Below are positions 1-10,197 of a stretch of 64,000 nt of DNA, piece after piece. A model generated the notes under the pieces. The model was not told the origin of the DNA and made no database searches. It saw nothing but the letters and a program-made list of their open reading frames with translations. Both the position numbers and the translations under genes were made by a program. Position 1 is the first letter of the stretch; every line of letters starts with the position of its first letter. The DNA is from Nageia nagi (taxonomy: Eukaryota; Pinophyta): contig JBITNC010000001.1 in assembly GCA_050084985.1 (NCBI GenBank), forward strand, positions 79,546,001 through 79,610,000. Direction: 5' to 3'.

Positions 1-180
1 AATTTTGAACACTATAGCTTTAGCCCATGCAAGGCTAAAGGATTTTTTCAGGATCCCCGCAGACTGGAGTAAGGTTCAGCAACTCCTGAGTATACAGAAT
101 TGAAGTTTGATTCTTTGATTCATTCAAATAAGATTCTGGGTTCTAAAATTTCTTTGTAATTGGTGAAATTTTCCCACAGA
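1..180 (+). other. Internal 3' end of an LTR element (uncertain)
   Basis: This stretch lies directly before a TG-starting candidate LTR and has no long open frame. If the following repeat is a 3' LTR, this would be the untranslated 3' end of an element that enters from the left. No purine-rich tract is visible just before the boundary, so this reading is weak. Confidence 0.25.
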
Positions 181-389
181 TGTCACCAAAATGTATATTA
201 ATACATAATCACTACTCCAAGGTTTTTTGAAAGTATGATCACTTCCGGAGGTGACGTAAGCTAAGCATAATCACAATGGGTTTAAGAACCGTTTCTAAAA
301 GTGATTACTTCATTAGGAAAGAAGAAAAGCCCCTTGAAGTTAACGTTGAGTAACCCAGGTTTCGGAAGAGATGATGTTAGTGATTTCAG

Positions 390-1335
390 GGCTTAACCCA
401 AAACCAGATCCTGGAAGTGATGAGGTCAGCGAGAAGTGATCAAATAGCCAGAGCCGATGAGTAAAACATTCCGAAAGTATGAAGATGACATCATAGGAAG
501 GATGATGTTCACAATTTTGAATGAAACTGGGTTCCGAAAGAGATGACATCAGCAAGGGGAATTAATAAGCCAGGGTCAGTAAATAAAGCATTTCAGAATG
601 AAATGATGATGTCACAGAAGAAAGGCTAAAGCTCAATTGTGGAAAAGCCTAGGTTCCAGAGAAAGTGAGTAAAACATTTCTGAAAGTATGAAGATGACAT
701 CACGAGGAGAATAATGTTCACATTTTTGAATGAAACGGGGTCCCGAAAGTGATGAGGTCAGCAAGAGATAATTGAAGAAGCCAGAGCCCAAAAATTAAAT
801 GTTTCGGAAGTAAAGCATTTCAGAATAAGATGATGATGTCACAAAGGATAAGATAGTTGCATTTTGGTAAAGATCGGGTTCCGAAGATGATGGGGTCAGC
901 AAGGGGTGATTAAAAGGGCCAGAGTCAGTAGATAAAGCATTCCGAAATGAAATGATAAAAGCTCAGTTGTGGAAAAGCTTGGGTTCTAGAGAAAGTGAGT
1001 AGAGCATTCTGAAAGTATGAAGATGACGTCACGGGTAGGACAATGTTCACATTTTTGAATGAAACTGGCCCCAAAAGTGATGAGGTCAGCAAGAAGTGAT
1101 CGGATAGCCAGAGCCAGTGAGTAAAACATTCTGGAAGTATGAAGGTGAAATCATAGGAGAATGATGTTCACATTTTGAATGAAATCGGGTCTCGAAAGTG
1201 ATGAGGTCAGCAAGGAGTGATCAAATAGCCGGAGCCAGTGAATAGAGCATTCTGGAATGCAGAGATGAGAACAGCAAAGAGAGATCAAATAGCTGGAGCC
1301 AATAAATAGAATATCCAAGAAGAGATGAGGATAGC
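390..1335 (+). repeat. Degenerate tandem array with TGACRTCA-like motifs in LTR-A
   Basis: Units containing GATGAGGTCAGC or GATGACATCAGC recur near 421, 548, 749, 893, 1079 and 1199. They alternate with units containing ATGAAGATGACATCAC and CAGAGCCAGTGAGTAAA. Spacing is irregular (about 120-200 bp), as expected from repeated partial duplications. A perfect TGACGTCA occurs near 1025, and variants TGACGTAA, TGACATCA and TGATGTCA recur through the array. This is the core bound by plant bZIP factors, so an enhancer role is plausible but inferred. Confidence 0.65.
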
Positions 1336-1503
1336 GAGAAGTCAGATCACAGTCATCAAGAAGCCGTATCGTCTGCAATCTACCCAATTTTGTAATATTC
1401 TGCCAAGTGGCGTATGTAGTTAGTATCAATTAAAAGAAGGCTAGAATCTTGAAGCCGTTTTGTAAACATTTCTATTCTGTAATTCTTGTAACTGTTGTTG
1501 CTT

Positions 1504-1530
1504 CAGTATAAGTATATGAAAATAAAGTGA
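1504..1530 (+). promoter_or_regulatory. TATA-like element of LTR-A
   Basis: GTATAAGTATATGAAAATAA lies just downstream of the repeat array, where the U3/R boundary of this LTR would be. An AATAAAG run overlaps it and could act as a polyadenylation signal. The assignment rests on position and motif only. Confidence 0.3.
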
Positions 1531-2032
1531 AAGAAGGGTTGGAAGCCCTAGTATTGCTCTTTACATTTGTTCTCGAAGACCTGTAGTTTTTATCAGTAAT
1601 ATGATACCATCTTGACCTTTCTTGTCTAGCACTCGTAATTGTCATTCTTAATTTGGTTACATCATGGCAGCTTGGCTTGTTTCCTGAATGGTAATCGCGA
1701 GCTGCTAGTATAACTGTGTCTGCTACATGGTAGAGTAAAGCTGGGAAATTATTAGAGAGTGAGAGCTTGTACCGTAGCTGCTACACTAGATTCAGACCAA
1801 GGTTTCACACACTGTGAAAGCCCGCGCTGAACTAATGATCCACTTTTGCTTTCTCTCTTGTTACCCTAAGCCTTTTGCTTAAATCCCTCGCACTCTACTC
1901 TTTTTATTTTCTTTCCTGTTACTTCTCCTACACCCAATGTATAAGGAACCGGCCTTCTCCGGAGATCAGACTGTCACCATAGTCTGTTCTTGATTTACTT
2001 TGGTTAAGATTGTTCGCGGTGCATATATTACA

Positions 2033-2410
2033 CAATCCTAATCAACACTTACATATTTGTGAAGTAAGAAAGATCTAGTTTGAGACTCACTACTTTGCCA
2101 AATACAATTATTAACCACAACCGATTTCAATGTGCATAAAGTAGTCATCTAAGTGGAAGTCATGAAAAGTCTTCAAAAGCTTGCATACCTAAGGTAGGTA
2201 ACTTGCAATCTCAAACGAACTTGCAAGTCATAAGTAGCTCAAAGAATAAGTTCAGTTAGATGCATCATATTCGTATCAATAAAGAAAGATGAATCACACA
2301 AATTCCATCATGAACTGAATAATGGTACACTATAAGTCATCATGAAGATGCCATGCTAAAAAACTTATAGTCACCTGCTATATATAAAACATGTGTTGAT
2401 TATCATTACA
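2033..2410. other. No gene seen
   Basis: AT-rich sequence between LTR-A and a local tandem duplication. It may include the decayed 3' end of Copia-1, but I found no match here to the LTR at 9593-10197. Confidence 0.4.
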
Positions 2411-2620
2411 AAATAGAGCATGCACATATGATTTCCTCACATATGGATAACTAAATAGTGCCAAAAGACACAAATATTTCTCACACATGGATAACTGAAC
2501 AATGCTAGATTGATAAAAAATAGAGTATGCACATATGAGTTCCTCACATATGGATAACTAAATAGTGCCAAAAGACATAAGAGTTCTTCACACATGGATA
2601 ACTGAATAGTGCTAGATTGG
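2411..2620. repeat. Tandem duplication, unit about 105 bp, two copies
   Basis: Copies at 2411-2517 and 2518-2620 both run from AAATAGAGCATGCACATATG (second copy GAGTATG) through CCTCACATATGGATAACTAAA to GAATAGTGCTAGATTG. Each unit itself holds two related halves, with TCACATATGGATAACTAAA and TCACACATGGATAACTGAA. A minus-strand open frame crossing it is only the translated repeat. Confidence 0.8.
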
Positions 2621-2789
2621 CCAATTTGTACGAGAAGTTTCTCATGCAGAATAAGCTTACCATAAAGGTTTACAATAAAATCAACACTATAGAGCACAAA
2701 TCCTCCCAGGGGTGAAGTTATCATCACAAATATGAATTCAACATAAGAATTCAAATTTCACTTCCCCTTGAGGGTAACTTCACCAACTT

Positions 2790-3200
2790 GATAGCATCTT
2801 TAAGATTATAGAACTAAGCTTTTGGGAGGGGCTTAGTGAACAAATCAATAGAGTTCAAGGTGGATGGAAAATACTCTAGGTGTATGATGCCATCAAGAAC
2901 CTTCTCCCTGATAAAATGGGTATGGATTTTCATATGTATTATTCTCTGGTGGAACACAAGATTCTTAGCCAAAGAAATAGCTGACTAATTATCTGAAGAG
3001 ATCAAAGATGAGCCATATTGCTCATACCTAATTTCTTTTATAAGATGCCGTAGTTAAATGGCTTCCTTGGTTGCAATAGACATGGCACGGTATTTAGCTT
3101 CTATGGTGGAAAAAAAATAGTAGGTTAATTCTTAGAAGCTCAAAAGATAGCACCTGAACTAATGCTAAACACATATGTAGATGTTGATTTCTTGTCATCT
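2790..3200 (-). pseudogene. RNase H domain of Copia-1
   Basis: The minus-strand translation shows the C-terminal copia RNase H pattern. It has a serine/aspartate-rich NSNYEGDRDDKKSTSTYV stretch, then SSGAIF, an H-R-I-HMKIHTHFIREKV segment, and LFTKPLPK near the end at 2820-2850. Stops replace a Trp before ASKN and a Gln before SAISLAK. Downstream on the minus strand, a purine-rich CCTGGGAGGATT near 2700 could be the polypurine tract. It cannot encode an active enzyme. Confidence 0.85.
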
Positions 3201-4200
3201 CTATCTCCCTCATAGTTAGAATTTGAGAATATAAAGAGAACAAATGAGGGTAACTTGGAATACTTGAGAGTAAGATCCTTAATCGTTACAACATACCTCA
3301 AGATTTACTTAACAACATTAAGGTGCTCAACATATGATTTTTGCATGAATCGTGCCATTAGATTTACTGCAAAGGCAATATCTAGCTTGAATATAGTTAA
3401 ATACAAAAGATTACCAATTAATTACTTATAAGCTGTAGCATCAACCAACTAAGAGTTGGAGCTTAGAGAAATAGTAATTCTATGAGAGATTGGGATAAAA
3501 GCATATCTACATTACTTCATTCCAAACTTCTATAAGATGTCTGATATATACTTAGATTGACTAAGGTAAGTACAATCTTTATATTGATACACTTGCATTC
3601 TAAGATAGCAGTACAAGAGACCAAGATCAGTCATTTCAAATGTTGCTTTAAGTTTGGATATGCACTTTTAAATTATTTTATCATTATTTCTAGTAATCAA
3701 AAGATCACCCACATAAAGGAGAATCAAGACCATGTCTTTTCATTGATTAAGCACATATAGATCAGAGTCAAAAAAACACTTGGAAAAAATCAATATCTGC
3801 AAAGTACCCTGAAATCTTTCTGTACCAGGCTTGACATCTTAATTTCATACAATGACTTCTTTAGCTTGCACACAAAGGACTCTTTGCCTTTTGTAATAAA
3901 ACCTTCTAGTTGATTCATGAAGATTTCCACATCTAAGTCACCATTGAGAAATGCACTCTTTATGTCAAGTTAAAAAACTTTCCATCATTGCGCTATAGAA
4001 AGAGCAAACATAACTCTTACAGTAGGTATCTTTTCCATAGGAGCAAAGGTTTTATCATATTTTACATCATATTTTTGATCAAAACCTTTATCTACTAACC
4101 TTGCCTTATATTTATTAATATCTTCAATTAAATTGAATTTGACCTTGTAGATCCACTTATTACCAATCACATTCTTTTCATTGGGATAAAAAACCAAGTC
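3200..4200 (-). pseudogene. Reverse transcriptase of Copia-1 (active site mutated)
   Basis: The open piece 3985-4197 has the N-terminal copia RT signature (NVIGNKWIYKVKFN, YKARLVDKGFDQ, TFAPMEKIPTVR). The domain continues in broken frames with AFLNGDLDVEIFMNQLEGF-like residues near 3900-3950. The catalytic loop reads LYVGDLL at 3703-3714, so the second Asp of the usual YVDD is Gly. A later segment with LVDATAYKQLIGNLLYL-like residues, where the Q codon is now a stop, marks the RT/RNase H connection. RT would copy the element RNA in cytoplasmic particles, but this copy is dead. Confidence 0.9.
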
Positions 4201-4349
4201 TCAAGTTTTATTTTTCATAAGCATCTCATACTCCACTTTCATGGATTCCATCCAGCACTCATGCTTTGAAGCTTATTTGAAGGTTGAGAGCTCATGCTTA
4301 TTGTCAATCTTGGAAAATAAGGATTTCTTCAAGGTCATGCTCCTTGTCA

Positions 4350-5430
4350 CCCTTTATGTTGGAGAATTTAGTTCATGAGGTGACTTATCTACATCAATAT
4401 CTAACCAGCTAAGAGCAATTGAAGAGTCCTCTGGATCATCAACATTCTCATTAGAAGTAGATTCTTTAAGAAGTTCATTGAACTTTACATCCCTAGAAAT
4501 GAACACTACTTTATATGTTAGAGAGTAGAGCCTGTAGCCTTTATGTTGACTATCATATCCCATAAAGATGCATTTTTTATCTCTTTTGTACAACTTCTTC
4601 CTTTTCTCATAAATAATGTAGGAGAATGCTTCACAACCAAACACCCTAAGGTGAGAAATGTTAGGTTTTCTTTTTGATCATGCCTCAAAAAAAGTTTTAC
4701 TCTAAATAAATTTTGTGGGACACCTATTTAAGGTGTAAATAGCAGTGCTTACAGCTTCATCCCAGAAGAATTTAGAAAGATTACCCAACATGCATCTAGC
4801 CATCTTGATAATTGATCTATTTTTTCTTTTGACAATACCATTTTGTTGAGGAGTGTAAGGAATCATAAACTACCTCTTAATTCCATACTTAGCACAATAA
4901 TCATTGAACTCATTGTTGTTATATTCTTCTCTATTATCTGATCTTAACATCTTGATTTTAAGGTTAGTTTAATTCTCAATAAAGGCCTTAAAAACCTTAA
5001 AACTCTCAAAGGTTTGGTCCTTATGCTCAAGTTGATACCCAAAGGTCATCCTACTAAAGTCATCAATGAAGGTCAAGACGTAAGATGCTCCTCCAAATGA
5101 CTTAGTCTAAAATGGACCCATCAAATCTGAATGCAGAAGTTGAAGAGGTTGAGATTCTCTTGATATCTTATCTTTTTTAAAATTTTATCTATGCATCTTA
5201 CTAAGAATGCACCTCTTGAATAGACCAACCAAAGTAGAAGTTGAAGGCAAACCTTTTATAAGTTCTTGGTCTTTCATGACTAAAATACTCTTATGGTTAA
5301 AGTGCCCTAAACAATGATGCCAAAGATTAACTCTAGAACACACCCTAGAAGCAAGATACATCTTTGATAGAACTTAATCGATGATGTAGAGGTTATCTTT
5401 CATAGATCCTTTAACCAAAGTGGCAAGTCC
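4350..5430 (-). pseudogene. Integrase of Copia-1 (catalytic Glu replaced)
   Basis: The pre-integrase zinc region reads WHHCLGHFNHKS near 5310-5340. The first Cys of its C-terminal pair is lost (LFKRCILSKMHR). The core shows HSDLMGPF with the first Asp and LRSDNREEYNNNEF with the second Asp. The third catalytic residue falls in [10 protein letters not shown] near 4815-4845, where Lys stands in place of the Glu. The C-terminal part (FGCEAFSYI, KCIFMGYDSQHKGYRLY) is readable in an open piece at 4354-4644. Stops interrupt at least five places. An active integrase would insert cDNA; this one could not. Confidence 0.9.
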
Positions 5431-5539
5431 TTTTTTAATGCATTAAGATTAAGAGTTGAACTCAAAAGAGTACCCTTTTCTAGCAACTTGGATCACAAAG
5501 AGAAAGTTCATCCTCAACTTAGGAACATAGAGAATATTT

Positions 5540-5710
5540 TCAAGAACCTTTCCATGAATTAGCACACTCCCAATTCCTTAGACTTCAAGGGTAGAGTTAT
5601 CACCTATCACACCTGCATCTTTTTTATACTTATGAAAGTTCTCAAATTTTTCTTTTTCAAAGCATAGGTGATTAGTGTAACTAGAGTCAACAATCCATTA
5701 AGATAATAAA
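5540..5710 (-). pseudogene. Aspartic protease of Copia-1 (motif mutated)
   Basis: The minus translation gives WIVDSSYTNHLCF at about 5665-5700, where this family has an Asp-Ser-Gly core. The Gly is Ser here (codon AGT). It continues with a flap-like VIGDNSTLEV and GIGSVLIHGKVLENILYVP, interrupted by a stop before GIGS. It lies between the zinc knuckle and the pre-integrase region, as in other copia polyproteins. Confidence 0.8.
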
Positions 5711-5714
5711 GAGC

Positions 5715-6715
5715 AAGACATGACGTAGATCGTTGCAACAAAACCAATATGAACATTTTTCTTTTCTTTGAAGTTCTTTACATTTCCATTACCTTTGAAC
5801 TTTTTCTTTCTTTTTTTTTTGTAGCAATCAACTTCTTTGTGACCTTGCATGCCATAATAGTTACAATTACCATCAAACTTTTACTTAGGATAAATATTAT
5901 TTGCTTTTCCTTTTCCATCTCTTTGCTTGAAGTGTTTATTGTTGCCATTGTTCCTGCTACTGTGGTTGTTGTTTCTATTGTTTCTACTACTATTGTAGCC
6001 ATTGCCTCTTTTCTCAAACCTTTTGAAGGAAGAAGAGTAAGATTTCTTTTAATGGTTGAACTTTTTCTTGAAATGAGTTTTGGTTGCTCCAAGAGCAATG
6101 TTGTTATCCTTAGAAGAAGAAATCAACACCTTATTGTTAAAAGTTTTCTCATGCTTGAATAGGTGCCTAAAAATGTTTTCAAATAAAAAGACTTCTTCTT
6201 CATCATCAAGCCTTATTTCCATAACCATTACAAAGTTTTCAAACTTTTAAGAAGAATTTGAAGAATGATGAAAACCATGAATTTATCATTGATCTAATTA
6301 CACCCACAAGCAACAAGTTAGGTCTTTAGGTCAATGATTTTATTCAAGTAGATAGCCACATTTTTATCTTCCCCTTGACAAGATTGGAGCAACTTTTAGA
6401 AAATGATAAACTTTGTTGAAAAGTTTGAACCAAGGTAGATTTGCTTAAGCTTATCTCAAGCTTCCTTTACCAAGGTTGAAGAGGAAATCATTAAGAGCAC
6501 ATCATCTAAAATTTCATGGTAAATCATGGAGGTTTCTAACTCATTCTTCATGTTGTAAGCCTCTAGTGCCTTTTTATCTATAGAAGGTATAAGGTTCTCA
6601 TTCACTATTTGCCAAAGCTTCCTTGCTTGCAATTCAACTCTCATACATGGTTTCCAAATTCCAAAGTTGGAACCATCAAGAATATGTTTGGGTAAAAAGG
6701 ATTCTCTCATTTGCT
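5715..6715 (-). pseudogene. Gag of Copia-1 with degenerate zinc knuckle
   Basis: An open piece at 6456-6710 begins MRESFLPKHILDGSNFGIWK, the typical copia gag start (LDGSNF..W). Downstream the frame is broken by stops. The nucleocapsid zinc knuckle reads CNYYGMQGHKEVDCY at about 5824-5868 and has lost the second Cys of CX2CX4HX4C (TGT to TAT). A plus-strand open frame over 5749-6162 is a shadow of this region. The start at 6710 is a choice; the few codons upstream are not clearly coding. Confidence 0.85.
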
Positions 6716-6720
6716 ACATA

Positions 6721-7452
6721 ATAATGTGAAAAATAATAAGCATATGATTTAATAAACAACATTAAATATTAAGTTTTAAGTAAATAATATCTGTTATACT
6801 AAAGATATGTTTGATTTGATTCACAAGTGTAAATGTTTTACAACTCAAATAATAACCCATGTACCTAAATACATTTTTCATCTCAAGAACCGTAGATGTA
6901 AAGTGACATTGTTGAGGCTTATTTTCTTATCTAAAGTTAGGCCTTCACCTAGATGCCCACATAGGAGGAGCCCAAGTACTACCAATGCTCAACTCGTTCC
7001 CCTTGGGTAGCAATATACTCTCACAAGGAGAAGTACTAGCTATTTTTTAAAGTTTTGATGTTTATTGGAATGACCAAATTATTAATCTTGATTAAGTTTT
7101 AAGTTTTCATCCTACATTATCAAGATAATCCTTGAATGGACTTGCGAATATGTGGTATCACTACACACATACCTATCCACCTATTGGAGTTAAATCTAGA
7201 CTAATAGAGGACTTAGGGGCAATTAAGAAGTACAAACTTTTTACCACTTGGATCATCAAACTCAAAGGCTCCAATCCACCTATCCTTACCTCATGGCTCC
7301 CAAAATAATTCATGCTACGAATGTATGAGTGGATGTGTTCATTTTAGGGGGTTGCTCATATCAATGTTTTACATTTTTGTTTTCATAAGCAAATAAATCA
7401 AAGTGCGAAACATGAAGAAAAGAGCATAAGTAAAACATGATGTTAATCTGGC
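6721..7452. other. No gene seen; possible copia leader
   Basis: AT-rich sequence just upstream, in minus orientation, of Copia-1 gag. If the PBS at 9578-9590 belongs to Copia-1 this is part of a long 5' leader. I see no open frame with recognisable similarity. Confidence 0.35.
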
Positions 7453-7487
7453 TAGCTTGTTAATCCTTGTTGCATGCAGGATAGTAG
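7453..7487 (+). repeat. Left inverted repeat arm
   Basis: 35 bp arm pairing with 8554-8588 at 33 of 35 positions. The two differences are both C/T-type transitions. Confidence 0.85.
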
Positions 7488-7504
7488 ATTTAACTGAATA
7501 CTCA

Positions 7505-7636
7505 ACATGTATTTAACTTAAGGAATTTAAGTTATTAGCATGCAACATTAACTTAAAAATTAAGTCCTAAGCATGCAATATTAACTTAAAATTGAAGTCC
7601 TAAGCATGTATCATTAACTTTTAATTTAAGTTAACT
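7505..7636 (+). repeat. 33 bp minisatellite, four copies
   Basis: Units at 7505, 7538, 7571 and 7604 share RCATGYA..ATTAACTTAA followed by a TTAAGTCCTAA-like end. The period is exactly 33 bp by count. A further diverged relative, GCATGCATTAACTTAAAAAA, occurs near 7758. Confidence 0.8.
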
Positions 7637-8339
7637 TTGCATAAGGATAAACATGCTATAATTTGCATAAATCTATTAGCTTTGCATAAGGAAGAAATTT
7701 AGGGAGTCATGCACCATTCGATATTTCCATATCTTAACCATAAGTACTAATCTTAAGCATGCATTAACTTAAAAAATTTAAGTCCTTAGATATGCATTAT
7801 TTGCAAAACATAAAGATTTCTAAGTGATAAAAAATGTATTTTAATCATAAAAGATCTAAAGATTTTAAGTAAATAAATTCACAAAAATCTCCCCTCTTTT
7901 ACTTAAAATTTGATTATTTCAATAAAAAGTGTAAAAAAAATTGAAGTTTACACTAAACAATTTACCACTTAAAAATTGCCATAATTTAGAAGTATTACCA
8001 AGGTAAACAATTATACTCCTAAGCATAAAAAATTCTCCAAATTTTTTTTAGTTAACAAAGAATAAACTTGTGTATTGTTTATTTTTTTATATTTGTCTCA
8101 TTTTCTAAAAAGTAAGTAATGATGACATTTTAAAAGCAATTTATGATGGGCAAGTACATCAAAAACAAGGCATTAAATTTGGAGTACACATTTTGCAAAA
8201 GTAGTTAAAGCTTTTAGGTGCATTAACAAGTTAAAAATTTGCTCCCTTAGATTTTTATGAAATGTGCAAGTAAGTGAAAAACATTAAATGAACTTGACTA
8301 AAAAATTGGAAGGGGTATAAGTTAAATGATTTAAAGTAA

Positions 8340-8900
8340 AAAAAAGGAAAGTGGAAAGAAAAGAGCAGCACAATGGAGGCAACAAGTAGCTGCAAGTGGT
8401 GGAGCTAAGGGCCGCAAAAGGAGGAGACATGCTGGCTCATCAAGGAGGCCATGAGGAGTGAGAGGCAGAGGGGGAAGCATTGTGAGGAGGCTATGAAGTT
8501 GGTAAGAGGGCTAGGAGAGGCTATGAAAGACTAGCCAAATTAGTTCACCTTTCCTATTATCCTACATGCAACAAGGATTAACAAGCTACGAGAAACATGT
8601 AGAAGGAGGATGCATAGGAGGTGAGAGAGATAGCAAGGATATGTAGGTTTCTAGCTCAGCAAAAAATAGATAAAAAAAGGAGAAATAGCAAGGGGCCTGA
8701 GCAACATGCAAGGAGCCAAACAAACTACACGAGGGGCTAGAGTTTGAGGGTCATCGATGGGAGACATTAGCAAAGCAGAGTGGAGGAGCCAGTGAGGGGC
8801 TATGCAACAACTAATCAAGTCTAACCCCTTCTATTCAAAAAATCAAAGGAGGATGTTTTGCAGAGGTTCACGTAATGTGGAGAAGTCAAACCACCCACGA
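8340..8900 (+). other. Purine-rich, strand-asymmetric stretch
   Basis: The plus strand is unusually rich in A and G (for example GAGGCAGAGGGGGAAGC near 8460) and in GC compared with its neighbours. No open frame of note. It overlaps the right arm of the inverted-repeat unit. On the minus strand it is a pyrimidine-rich leader-like tract. Confidence 0.4.
8554..8588 (-). repeat. Right inverted repeat arm
   Basis: Reverse complement of 7453-7487 with two mismatches; see the unit entry for interpretation. Confidence 0.85.
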
Positions 8901-9577
8901 AGATGTCAAAAAAATTAAGGAGCCTTCAGATCTTTTGCTTGTTGTATGGTAAAGCATGGCAATTGTGTTCCCACTAAACTTCTCATTGGATTCTAGGAAC
9001 CAATATGTATAAATTTTTGATAAAACCTATATATGGGTTATAAACAAATACAACTCCAATTTTTGATATAACCTATACAGCACAATTTTGAAGTTTTTGA
9101 TAAAGAGTGCAACATGAGGTTTTAAATTAAAAAAATACATATAGTAATTTTTGTAAAAAAAAATAGAACACCCTTTTAAAGGATAAAAAATAGCCTTGTA
9201 AGATAAACAAAAAAAATGTTTTGTATACTATCCTCTTAAATGGAAAATATGTCAAAGTAATAAGCCCCATTTTTTTTTTTAAATTGCAACTTAACATAAG
9301 AGGTTAGTATATAAAAAAATGCATTATCAATCTATTTTAATCATATTTGCTTAAAAAGAAGCTAACATATAGCAAAAAATATGTTAGTATCATTAGTAAA
9401 ATAAGCCAAACAATAATGAAGGGGATTATATGAATGAGGTTATACCTTCTCTTGAGTTTTACCTCAATAATGAAATGAAGAGATGAGGAATGAGGATCAC
9501 CAAATTGTAGAAGAAGATCTTCCACACCAAGAAGAAGAGTTTGCACACCAAGGATGTGAAGAGGAGCTTCCAACTTG
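8901..9577 (-). other. AT-rich leader of a minus-strand copia element
   Basis: The sequence immediately inside the PBS reads, on the minus strand, as an open stretch of 78 codons (9337-9573) starting MEAPLHILGVQTLLLGVEDL. I do not recognise the peptide. It sits where a copia 5' leader would be and may be a non-coding leader that happens to be open. The rest to 8901 is AT-rich with poly-A and poly-T runs and no gene. Confidence 0.4.
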
Positions 9578-9590
9578 GCTCTGATACCAA
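9578..9590 (-). promoter_or_regulatory. Primer binding site, initiator tRNA-Met type
   Basis: GGCTCTGATACCA on the plus strand is TGGTATCAGAGCC on the minus strand. This is the complement of the 3' end of initiator tRNA-Met used by most plant copia elements. It starts two bases inside the LTR end at 9593, in the minus orientation. Confidence 0.9.
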
Positions 9591-9592
9591 TT

Positions 9593-10197
9593 TGAAGGAA
9601 CTAACACTAACATTATAATTCTTAAATAACCAAGATCTCTTGAAAGCTCACAGTACACATCTAACAAACTCACAAAGCAATCTCACAAAGATAACACAAG
9701 ATGTAAGTGGTTCCTCCAACTAGGAGTACATCCACTAACTAGATCTTTACTTCAATCACAAATACAACTCTCTTACAATCCTCCTAATCTCAACTCCTAC
9801 ACTTTTATCCTATAGCATAACTTTACTCCATAATTGGTGTGTAATCATAAAGAAGGAGCCTTCTATTTATAGGCCAAAATCCCTCTTTGTATCATCCTTT
9901 TATCCAATGTACAATAGCATGACATGCGCATCCTTTTACCTAAGAGGCATGCTCATGACATGAAGTGTTGGACAAGTTACATTATCATATTCACTTAAAT
10001 ACTTAAGGTATCAAATGATACTCTTAAGTATTAGTGAATTTACATAGAGGATTATTACAAAACCTTTATAATAATACACTATACATTCCAATAGATGGAT
10101 GATGAAGATGATAAAGTGAGGAAGGATTGGACATAAATTGACTATGGAGATGAGTGACTATGGGCCTCCATGTTGCCAAAAAAGGTAGGGTGTTACA
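9593..10197 (-). mobile_element. Copia 5' LTR, minus orientation
   Basis: On the minus strand it starts TGTAACACCCTACC and ends AGTTCCTTCA directly before the PBS, giving TG...CA ends and 605 bp. Its R/U5 portion (ATAGGCCAAAATCCC reading plus at 9868, and GTGGTTCCTCCAACTAGGAG near 9705) resembles the solo LTR at 56441-56929. A TATA-like CTATTTATAGG run is at about 9860-9875. The matching 3' LTR was not found left of Copia-1. Confidence 0.8.

Larger units (their letters stand above)
181..2032 (+). mobile_element. Candidate long LTR (LTR-A)
   Basis: The segment begins TGTCACCAAAATG and ends ATATTACA, so it has the TG...CA ends of an LTR. It has a repeat array in the part that would be U3, then a TATA-like run near 1506 and a pyrimidine-rich U5-like part with short hairpins, for example CAGACT at 1967-1972 pairing with AGTCTG at 1981-1986. 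No PBS follows 2032 and the five bases on either side do not match. It is therefore more likely the 3' LTR of an element extending left than a solo LTR. It holds more CpG than the older middle of the window, which suggests a younger insertion. The second LTR is not in view. Confidence 0.45.
2770..6720 (-). mobile_element. Ty1-copia body, decayed (Copia-1)
   Basis: Read on the minus strand, the order is gag, zinc knuckle, protease, integrase, reverse transcriptase, RNase H. This is the Ty1-copia order, because integrase precedes RT. The body is nearly complete in length but has many stops, often where the family has Gln or Trp, and several frameshifts. Key residues are lost in four enzymes or domains. 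No flanking LTR pair is recognisable directly at its ends. The PBS and LTR at 9578-10197 are in the right orientation and could be its 5' end if the 2.8 kb between is leader plus insertions. Confidence 0.9.
7453..8588. mobile_element. 1.1 kb unit bounded by 35 bp inverted repeats
   Basis: TAGCTTGTTAATCCTTGTTG at 7453 continues into GCATGCAGGATAGTAG. It returns in inverted orientation at 8554-8588 with two mismatches by eye. The 1,066 bp between hold a 33 bp minisatellite, AT-rich sequence and a purine-rich stretch, with no transposase. This could be a non-autonomous DNA transposon or an ancient palindromic rearrangement. I cannot see a convincing target-site duplication at the outer ends. Confidence 0.55.

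Noticed and set aside
5749-6162. Plus-strand frame of 137 codons rich in Val, Ile and Phe
   Set aside because: Antisense shadow of the Copia-1 gag and zinc-knuckle region.
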